From assembly GCA_018971455.1 (NCBI GenBank), contig JAGXAV010000021.1, positions 1 through 12,480 of the forward strand: DNA of 12,480 nt. Direction: 5' to 3'. The DNA is from Rhodospirillales bacterium. GTDB taxonomy: Bacteria > Pseudomonadota > Alphaproteobacteria > Acetobacterales > Acetobacteraceae. The position numbers were made by a program, and so were the translations under genes. The notes under the pieces are model-generated. The model had not been told where the DNA came from. It saw only the letters and a list, made by a program, of their open reading frames with translations, and made no database searches. This document shows, one piece after another, positions 6,031 through 11,654 of the stretch (positions are counted from its first letter, which is position 1; each line of letters begins with the position of its first letter).

Positions 6031-6753
6031 GTGGCGCCGCTCTTCAATATCGCGGCGGACGCGGCGCGCGCGTTTGCCGTGCTCGAGGGCGGTGGCATCG
6101 CCATCGTGCCGAACACCATCGGCTACTCCATCCTCGGAGGATCACCGGCGGCCCTGGCGCGCATCTTTCGCACCAAGGGCCGCGCGGCCGGCAAGCGCAA
6201 CGCGCTCGTCGCCAATGCCGCGTGGCAGCGCGCGCTGCATGTATGCAGTTCGCGCGGCCAGGAGATCATCGAGGCGCTGACAGTGGGGTACGACCTTCCC
6301 CTTGGCGCCATCGCGCCCTTGCGCGGCGAGCATCCGGCGATTGCCGGGTGCGATCCGCAGATGCTCGCCGACAGCACGCGCGAGGGCACGATCGCCATGT
6401 TGCTGAATGCGGGACCGTTCCATGCGGCGCTGACGGCGCTCAGCTTTGCCGCGGGGCGGCTGCTCTTCGGCTCATCGGCCAATCTGACGCTGAGCGGCAC
6501 GCGGTTCTGCGTGGAGGAGATCCAGCCGGACATCCTTGCGATCGCCGACATCGTCATCGATCACGGGCTGCAGCGCTATCACCCGTATGCGGCGTCCTCC
6601 ACTCTGCTCGATGTGGAGACGCTGCGGGTGGTGCGGCACGGCTCGTGCTTCGAAGACATCGCCTATGTCCTGCACCGGCATTTCGGCATAGAGCTGGCGC
6701 GGCGCGGCGACGGTGCGGCGCCTGTCAGCGCGGAACCTCCCCGGCCAGGGTGA
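6031..6753 (+). CDS. YrdC/Sua5-domain protein (second of two, diverged motifs)
   Basis: A 240-residue single-domain YrdC-like protein, recognisably a paralogue of the product at 3878-4573. It keeps GSSAN (147-151), SSTLLD (189-194) and VVRHG (200-204). The first motif reads VPNTIGYSILG (26-36), so the aspartate of P-T-D-T-x-Y is gone. The second reads TKGRAAGKR (48-56), keeping both lysines and the arginine but losing the proline. The blocks LLNAGPFHAAL here and LINAGPWHNAV in the partner align, and are not part of any TsaC motif I recall. The GTG start at 6031 has GAGG six bases upstream, overlapping the transporter stop, so the two are probably coupled. The last 29 bases overlap the convergent dioxygenase gene. 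It may form a heteromer with the first YrdC protein; function unknown. Confidence 0.82.
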   Translation: MAPLFNIAADAARAFAVLEGGGIAIVPNTIGYSILGGSPAALARIFRTKGRAAGKRNALVANAAWQRALHVCSSRGQEIIEALTVGYDLPLGAIAPLRGEHPAIAGCDPQMLADSTREGTIAMLLNAGPFHAALTALSFAAGRLLFGSSANLTLSGTRFCVEEIQPDILAIADIVIDHGLQRYHPYAASSTLLDVETLRVVRHGSCFEDIAYVLHRHFGIELARRGDGAAPVSAEPPRPG

Positions 6754-7570
6754 TTCGGTGCATGACGCGGCGATGGCCGTGATAGTCGTTGATCGGGTTG
6801 TGCAGCGTGCAACGATTGTCCCAGAACGCCAGAGAGCCGGGCTGCCAGCGGAAGCGGCAGGTGAATTCCGGGCGCACCTGGTGGGCGAACAGGTAGGAGA
6901 GCAACGGCGCGCTCTCTTCGGCCGTCATGCCGGCGAAGCCCTCCGTATGGGCGAAGTTGACGTAGAGGGCTCGCTGGCCGGTCTCGGGGTGGGTGCGCAC
7001 CACCGGGTGTTCGGCATGATATTCCGTGCGGGCGTCATCGCGCGCATTGTCGCGCACGCGGTCCTCGCGCGTCTTGGTGACGTCGGCCTTGGCGGAACTG
7101 TTGACGGCGCAAAGACCGTCGAGCATGCGGCGCATGCCGTCGGACAATGCCTCGTAGGCGCGGGTGGTGCTGGCGAACAGGGTGTCGCCGCCGAAAGGTG
7201 GCACTTCGCGCGCCACCAGCATGGTGGCCATGGGCGGAATGTCGAGATAGGCCGTGTCGGAATGCCAGACGCCGCCGAAATTGCTGCGCTCATGCTCGAG
7301 CTTCACCACCGGGATGATGTCCGGAAAATCGGGCAGGCCGCGCACGAAGGGATATTCCAAGACCTGGCCGAAGCGGCGGGCGAGGGCGAGGAAGCGGGAA
7401 GGCGGCAGATCCTGGTTACGAAAGAACACCACGCCGTGGGCCAGCCAGATGCGGCGGATTTCGGCGATCAGCGCATCGCTTGGATCGGCGGCAAGATCGA
7501 CGCCGGAAATCTCGGCGCCCAGCGCGCCTGCGATCGGGCTCGTGGTAAGGGTGTTGGTCTGTGCCAGCAT
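6725..7570 (-). CDS. TauD/TfdA-family 2-oxoglutarate/Fe(II)-dependent dioxygenase
   Basis: A 281-residue enzyme of normal family length. The facial triad is visible: H103 and D105 in VWHSDTAY, and H257 in WDNRCTLHNP. RRVMHR (267-272) provides the arginines that bind the 2-oxoglutarate carboxylate, spaced from the histidine as in E. coli TauD. GAEISGVDL (18-26) and GVVFFRNQ (46-53) are also typical. Family members couple 2-oxoglutarate decarboxylation to hydroxylation, often breaking a C-S, C-O or C-N bond. The ATG at 7570 is chosen over an upstream GTG at 7639 because GGAGG (7581-7577) lies six bases before it, and the GTG lies inside the preceding gene. It follows the CitE-like gene by 32 bases and is probably cotranscribed. 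A role in releasing or hydroxylating the acid that feeds the CoA module is inferred; the substrate is not identifiable. Confidence 0.88.
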   Translation of the reverse strand: MLAQTNTLTTSPIAGALGAEISGVDLAADPSDALIAEIRRIWLAHGVVFFRNQDLPPSRFLALARRFGQVLEYPFVRGLPDFPDIIPVVKLEHERSNFGGVWHSDTAYLDIPPMATMLVAREVPPFGGDTLFASTTRAYEALSDGMRRMLDGLCAVNSSAKADVTKTREDRVRDNARDDARTEYHAEHPVVRTHPETGQRALYVNFAHTEGFAGMTAEESAPLLSYLFAHQVRPEFTCRFRWQPGSLAFWDNRCTLHNPINDYHGHRRVMHRITLAGEVPR

Positions 7571-7602
7571 CGGCAACCTCCCGGCATGATCGGCGAACTG
7601 CA

Positions 7603-8481
7603 TCACACCGGCCGCGCGCGCGCAAGGATGCGCCGGCACCCCTCCACCAGCGGGCGCTCGACAAGGCGGCCATCGAGCAGGCAGGCCCGCTCGCTGGCGG
7701 CGGTGAAGGCATCGATGACCCGTCGGGCCTGGGCGATCTCATCGGGCGTCGGCATGAGGGCGGCGTGGATGGCGGGGATCTGGCGCGGATGGATGGCCGC
7801 GCGCGCGGTGAAGCCGAGGGCAAAGCTGCGCGCCATCTCTGCGGACTCGCCTGCGAAATCGTCAAGCCGGACCCACGGCATGTCCACCGCGGGCTTGCGC
7901 GCGGCCCCGCAGGCCTGCACCAGACGCGCGCGGGCATTGACCAGCGGATCCCATTGCAGCTGCACGCCAAGATCAAGTGCCAGGTCCGCACCACCGAACA
8001 TCAGGAAGGACAGGCGCGGCGAGGCGCGCGCAGCGCGCGCGGCCTCCTCCAGCCCGGCGGCCGTCTCGATCAGCGCGCCGATCTCGCCGGCGATTCCGGC
8101 CTCGTCCATCACATCGCCGGTGAGCGCGATGTCCTCGGGCATGGCCTTGGGCAGCATGAGGCCGGCGAGCGCGTGCGGCGCCCGTTCCATCAGCGCGACC
8201 GCGGCCAGCAGGTCGGCAAGGCCGAGGCGGCTGCGCACGGTGTTGATGCGCAGCAGCACCGGCGGGCCGGCGGCGGGGAGGGCGGCCAGCGCGGCGAGGG
8301 CCGCGGCGCGTGCGGCGCATTTCTCGTCGGGCGGCACGGCGTCCTCGAGATCGACGATCACCGCGTCAGGGCCGGCCGCCAGGGCCTTGGCGATGCGCTC
8401 GGGGCGGTTGCCCGGCACGAAGAGGTAGGAGCGCCGCATCGCGGGCATGTGTTGCGGGCCGGGCTGTTGTGGCTGGTTCAT
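7603..8481 (-). CDS. CitE-like CoA-ester lyase (HpcH/HpaI family), probable citramalyl-CoA or malyl-CoA lyase
   Basis: A 292-residue TIM-barrel lyase of the CitE/HpcH family. It shows RSYLFVPGNRPERIAKA (16-32), VDLEDAV (43-49), LLRINT (76-81), LPKA (110-113), the metal ligand region LIET (137-140), FGGADLALDLG (162-172) and GFTARAAIHPRQI (223-235). Such stand-alone enzymes cleave citramalyl-CoA, malyl-CoA or related esters to acetyl-CoA plus pyruvate or glyoxylate. With MaoC hydratase and class III CoA-transferase genes adjacent, citramalyl-CoA lyase as in itaconate degradation is the leading call. The start is uncertain. The ATG at 8481 has no ribosome site but lies eight bases after a predicted -10 box, so a leaderless mRNA is possible. 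ATGs at 8448 and 8439 would start nearer the usual family N terminus and also lack a ribosome site. Confidence 0.86.
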   Translation of the reverse strand: MNQPQQPGPQHMPAMRRSYLFVPGNRPERIAKALAAGPDAVIVDLEDAVPPDEKCAARAAALAALAALPAAGPPVLLRINTVRSRLGLADLLAAVALMERAPHALAGLMLPKAMPEDIALTGDVMDEAGIAGEIGALIETAAGLEEAARAARASPRLSFLMFGGADLALDLGVQLQWDPLVNARARLVQACGAARKPAVDMPWVRLDDFAGESAEMARSFALGFTARAAIHPRQIPAIHAALMPTPDEIAQARRVIDAFTAASERACLLDGRLVERPLVEGCRRILARARPV

Positions 8482-8483
8482 GG

Positions 8484-8513
8484 TTGACGGGCATATGTCC
8501 GTACATGTTAGAT
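8484..8513 (+). promoter_or_regulatory. Predicted sigma70-type promoter for the MaoC-CoA-transferase operon
   Basis: TTGACG (8484-8489) and TTAGAT (8508-8513) are separated by 18 bases, the same -35 box and spacing as at 3800-3829. The expected start is near 8520, giving a leader of about 36 bases to the ATG at 8556. The palindrome at 8496-8505 sits in the spacer. Confidence 0.5.
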
Positions 8514-8518
8514 TGCAA
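8490..8518 (-). promoter_or_regulatory. Predicted promoter for the CitE-like lyase and dioxygenase
   Basis: On the minus strand TTGCAA (8518-8513) and TATGCC (8495-8490) are separated by 17 bases, with the palindrome at 8496-8505 in the spacer. Transcription would start at about 8483, right at the ATG at 8481. The -10 match is only moderate. Confidence 0.4.
8496..8505. promoter_or_regulatory. Putative operator TGTCCGTACA, copy 2
   Basis: TGTCCGTACA matches the site at 3833-3842 in nine of ten positions and differs by one base from the palindrome TGTACGTACA. The surrounding ATGT...ACAT extends the symmetry to 12 bases. It lies in the spacer of both predicted divergent promoters, which suits a repressor. 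Confidence 0.5.
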
Positions 8519-8555
8519 GCCGGGATTGAAATTGCCGGCAGGGCGGGGGAAGCGA

Positions 8556-9047
8556 ATGGACGCGATGATGGCAACGGCGCAGGCGCACGGCCGCTTCTTC
8601 GAGGATTTCAAGGTCGGCGATGTCTATCGTCACTGGCCGGGCCGGACCATCACCGAGGCCGACAACATCAACTTCAGCCTGATGACGATGAACCGCCACC
8701 CGATGCATTGCGATGCCGCCTTTGCCGCGCGCTCGGAGTTCGGCAAGCCGCTCGTCAATAGCGGGCTGACGCTGGCCATCGTGCTCGGCATGACCGTCGA
8801 TGACGTCAGCCTCAACGCCGTGGCCAATCTCGGCTGGAAGGAAATCCGGCTGACCGCGCCGGTGTTTCCGGGCGACACCATCTACGCGCGCTCGGAAGTG
8901 CTGGAGGTGCGGGAGAGCCGCTCGCGTCCGCACCAGGGCATCGTCACCACCCGCACGCAGGGGTTCAAGGCCGACGAGACGGTGTTCCTGACCTTCGAGC
9001 GGATGAGTCTGGTGGCACGGCGGGCAGGGAAGGGAGAGGGCGCATGA
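8556..9047 (+). CDS. MaoC-family hydratase, probable itaconyl-/mesaconyl-CoA-type hydratase
   Basis: A 163-residue single-hotdog MaoC dehydratase. Visible blocks are FFEDFKVGDVY (14-24), the active-site region TITEADNINFSLMTMNRHPMH (31-51), FGKPLVNSGLT (62-72) and the PVFPGDTIYARSEV strand (102-115). In R-specific enoyl-CoA hydratases the catalytic pair is D-x4-H within a TGD..P.H motif. Here the aspartate position is N46 and the histidine H51; D36 is a nearby acidic residue. I recall this variant from MaoC proteins acting on branched dicarboxylyl-CoA esters. Hydration of itaconyl-CoA or mesaconyl-CoA to citramalyl-CoA would feed the CitE-like lyase next door. The ATG at 8556 has GGGGGAA upstream; upstream in-frame codons are antisense to the CitE-like gene. 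Its stop overlaps the next gene by four bases, so it heads a tightly coupled operon. Confidence 0.85.
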   Translation: MDAMMATAQAHGRFFEDFKVGDVYRHWPGRTITEADNINFSLMTMNRHPMHCDAAFAARSEFGKPLVNSGLTLAIVLGMTVDDVSLNAVANLGWKEIRLTAPVFPGDTIYARSEVLEVRESRSRPHQGIVTTRTQGFKADETVFLTFERMSLVARRAGKGEGA

Positions 9048-10471
9048 ACGACATGCCGGACGGGGCCGCGGCCATCGCGGCGAAACTGGCCGATCCGTCG
9101 GCGCGACTGGCGGAGTTCGCTGCCGGATTGCGGCTGAGCGATATCCCCGAGCGGGTGCGCTTGCGCGCGGTGCATCACATTCTTGATGCGGTCGGCATTG
9201 CCTTCGTCTCCTCGCGCCAGGATTTCGCCCACCGCACATTGACCGCCATTGGCGGACTGGCCGGCGCGGGAAGCGTGCCGATCCTCGGTCTGCCCGCCCG
9301 TCTGCCGCCGCGCGACGCGGCGCTGGTGAATGGCGTTCTGTGCCACGGACTGGATTTCGACGACACGCATCTGGGCGGTGTCGTGCACGCCAGCGCCAGC
9401 GCCTTTCCCGCCGCGCTGTCGGCGGCGATTCTGGCGGGTGCATCCGGTGAGGCCCTGCTGCTCGCCTACATCATCGCCATCGAGGTCACATCGCGCATTG
9501 GCGCCGTCGGACGGGGCGCCTTCCACGCGCGCGGCTTTCATCCGACCGGGGTTGCCGGCGTGTTCGGTGCGGCACTCGCCGCGTCGCGTCTGTTCGGCCT
9601 GACGGCCCGCGAAATGCAGGCCACCCAGGGGATCGCCTTGTCGATGGCCTCGGGCAGCCTCGAATTTCTCGAAGATGGTGCCTGGAACAAGCGGATGCAT
9701 CCGGGCTGGGCCGCGCAGGCCGGATTGACGGCGGCGGCACTCGGCCGGCAGGGCTTCGTCGGTGCCACCCGGCCCTATGCCGGGCGCTACGGCCTGTACA
9801 ACCTTTATACCTCGGGCGGCCTGGCGGCGTGCGACCTTGCGGCGGCAACCGCGGGGCTTGGCAGCGTGTGGGAGCTGGAACGCACCGCCATCAAGCCTTA
9901 TCCCGCCTGCCACTTCACGCATGCCAGCATCGATGCGGCGCTGCTGCTGCGCGAGGCCGGCCTGCGCGCCGAGCAGGTGGCCTCCATCGACGCGCGGATG
10001 CCCGAACAGGTGATTGCGGTGGTGTGCGAACCGCAGGCCAGCAAGCGGCACCCGGCCAACACCTACGACGCCCAGTTCAGCATCCCCTTCCTGGTGTCCG
10101 CCGCCCTGGTGCGCGGGCGCCTGTCGCTCGCCGAGCTCGATGCGATCGATGATCCGGAGATTCTCGCCCTGGCCGGACGGGTCGGATATTCCGTCGATCC
10201 CAGCTCGCCATTCCCCCGCAGCTACTCGGGAGAGCTGGTGGTGACGACGACCGATGGCCGCACCCTGCGCCAGCGCGAGGAGGTCAATCGCGGCGCGCCG
10301 GAGCGACCGCTGAGCAATGAGGACATCCTGGACAAGTACAACGACAATGCGGCGATCGCACTGAACCCGGACGGCGCCGCACGGGTCTGCCGCGCCGTGC
10401 TGGAACTTGCCGCCGCACCCACCGCCGCCGGTTTTGCCGCCACGCTGGCGAATGAAGGACCACGCGCATGA
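9044..10471 (+). CDS. MmgE/PrpD-family protein
   Basis: A 475-residue member of the MmgE/PrpD family, which contains 2-methylcitrate dehydratase, cis-aconitate decarboxylase and iminodisuccinate epimerase. Visible blocks are LCHGLDFDDTHLGGVVHAS (99-117), GFHPTGVAGVFGAALAA (164-180), KRMHPGWAAQAG (216-227) and KPYPACHFTHASIDA further on; length is normal for the family. The reaction cannot be assigned from sequence. In this operon it could dehydrate, decarboxylate or isomerise a tricarboxylate or citramalate-like acid before CoA activation. A PrpD-like gene is, as I recall, also present in the itaconate cluster of Pseudomonas aeruginosa. The ATG overlaps the MaoC stop (ATGA), and its own stop overlaps the next start in the same way, so translation is probably coupled along the operon. 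Confidence 0.86.
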   Translation: MNDMPDGAAAIAAKLADPSARLAEFAAGLRLSDIPERVRLRAVHHILDAVGIAFVSSRQDFAHRTLTAIGGLAGAGSVPILGLPARLPPRDAALVNGVLCHGLDFDDTHLGGVVHASASAFPAALSAAILAGASGEALLLAYIIAIEVTSRIGAVGRGAFHARGFHPTGVAGVFGAALAASRLFGLTAREMQATQGIALSMASGSLEFLEDGAWNKRMHPGWAAQAGLTAAALGRQGFVGATRPYAGRYGLYNLYTSGGLAACDLAAATAGLGSVWELERTAIKPYPACHFTHASIDAALLLREAGLRAEQVASIDARMPEQVIAVVCEPQASKRHPANTYDAQFSIPFLVSAALVRGRLSLAELDAIDDPEILALAGRVGYSVDPSSPFPRSYSGELVVTTTDGRTLRQREEVNRGAPERPLSNEDILDKYNDNAAIALNPDGAARVCRAVLELAAAPTAAGFAATLANEGPRA

Positions 10472-11646
10472 ACGTCATCACCGACATCGAACCGCCCAGC
10501 GCCGAGCAGGAGCAGGAACGGCTCGTGCTCGCCTCGGTCGATCGCTTCCTCGAGCGGCATGTCCGCCCGGTCGCCATGAAATTGGAGCATGACGACGAGT
10601 ATCCCGCGGAGATCGTCGAGCGGATGAAGGAGCTCGGCCTGTTCGGCGCCGTCATTGGGGCCGAGTATGGCGGGCTGGGATTGCGCCCGAGCACCTATGT
10701 CCGGATCATCGAGCGGATTGCCGCCGTGTGGATGTCGGTCTCCGGCATCATCAACTCGCACCTCATCATGGCGCGCATCGTCGAGCGCATGGGCACGCCG
10801 GCGCAGAAGCAGGCCTTCCTGCCGCGCTTCGCCTCCGGCGAGCTGCGCGGGGGGCTGGCGCTGACGGAGCCGGATTGCGGCACGGACCTGCAGGCAATCC
10901 GCACGACCGCCCGGCGCGTCGGCGACGACTATATCGTCAACGGCACGAAGACCTGGATTTCCAACGGCATCGAAGGCGGCTGCTTTGCGTTGCTGGTGAA
11001 GACGGACCCGACGGCCGAGCCGCGCCACAAGGGCATGAGCATGCTGCTGGCCGAAAAGGGGCCGGGCTTTCGCGTCGGGCGCAAGCTGGAGAAGCTCGGT
11101 TACAAGGGCATCGACAGCGCCGAGCTGGTCTTCGAGGATTACCGCGTGCCGGCGGACCGGCTGATCGGCGGGGTGGAGGGGCGCGGCATGATGTGTGCCA
11201 TCTCCGGGCTCGAGCTCGGCCGCGTCAATGTCGCGGCGCGCGGCGTCGGAATCGCGCAGGCGGCGCTCGATGAGGCGGTGCGCTACAGCCAGCAGCGGCG
11301 AACTTTCGGCAAACCCATCTGCGAGCACCAGGCGGTGGCCCTGAAGCTCGGCGACATGGCGACGCGGGTGACGGCGGCGCGGCTGCTGACCGAGAATGCC
11401 GCGCGCGCGCTCGACCGCGACGAGCGCAGCGACTACGAGGCCGGCATGGCCAAGCTGTTCGCGACGGAAGCGGCACTGGAGAACGCCACCGAGGCGATGC
11501 GCATCTTCGGCGGCTACGGCTACAGCAAGGAGTTCGTCGTCGAGCGGCTGTATCGGGACGCACCGCTGCTTGTCATCGGCGAGGGCACGAACGAGATGCA
11601 GCGCCTGCTCATCGCCCGCCGCCTGATCGAACGCAATCGGATCTGA
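10468..11646 (+). CDS. Acyl-CoA dehydrogenase
   Basis: A 392-residue flavoprotein with the full three-domain acyl-CoA dehydrogenase layout. It has an N-terminal helical domain with FGAVIGAEYGGLG (54-66), GGLALTEPDCGTD (128-140) in the middle beta domain and TKTWISNG (159-166) for FAD. The C-terminal helical domain has YSQQRRTFGKPI, then RIFGGYGYSKEF and GEGTNEMQR. E372 in this last motif sits at the catalytic-base position of medium- and short-chain enzymes. It would oxidise a saturated acyl-CoA to the 2,3-enoyl-CoA, passing electrons to ETF. In this operon a methylsuccinyl- or other branched dicarboxylyl-CoA, giving the substrate of the MaoC hydratase, is the reasonable guess. Its start overlaps the PrpD-like stop, and the CoA-transferase follows by eight bases. 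Confidence 0.92.
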   Translation: MNVITDIEPPSAEQEQERLVLASVDRFLERHVRPVAMKLEHDDEYPAEIVERMKELGLFGAVIGAEYGGLGLRPSTYVRIIERIAAVWMSVSGIINSHLIMARIVERMGTPAQKQAFLPRFASGELRGGLALTEPDCGTDLQAIRTTARRVGDDYIVNGTKTWISNGIEGGCFALLVKTDPTAEPRHKGMSMLLAEKGPGFRVGRKLEKLGYKGIDSAELVFEDYRVPADRLIGGVEGRGMMCAISGLELGRVNVAARGVGIAQAALDEAVRYSQQRRTFGKPICEHQAVALKLGDMATRVTAARLLTENAARALDRDERSDYEAGMAKLFATEAALENATEAMRIFGGYGYSKEFVVERLYRDAPLLVIGEGTNEMQRLLIARRLIERNRI

Positions 11647-11654
11647 GGGGCGCC

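Noticed and set aside
6713..8428. Long plus-strand open frame of 571 codons
   Set aside because: It is antisense to the dioxygenase and CitE-like genes, both with complete motifs, and its second half is low-complexity Ser/Arg/Ala.
8882..10051. Minus-strand open frame of 389 codons opposite the PrpD-like gene
   Set aside because: No recognisable domain, composition of a shadow frame, and the plus strand encodes a full-length PrpD protein.
9044..10471. Assigning the PrpD-family gene as prpD (2-methylcitrate dehydratase)
   Set aside because: No prpB or prpC neighbours and no residue that singles out that activity, so only the family name is supported.
10222..11328. Minus-strand open frame of 368 codons opposite the acyl-CoA dehydrogenase gene
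   Set aside because: Same reason: the plus-strand product has all dehydrogenase motifs.
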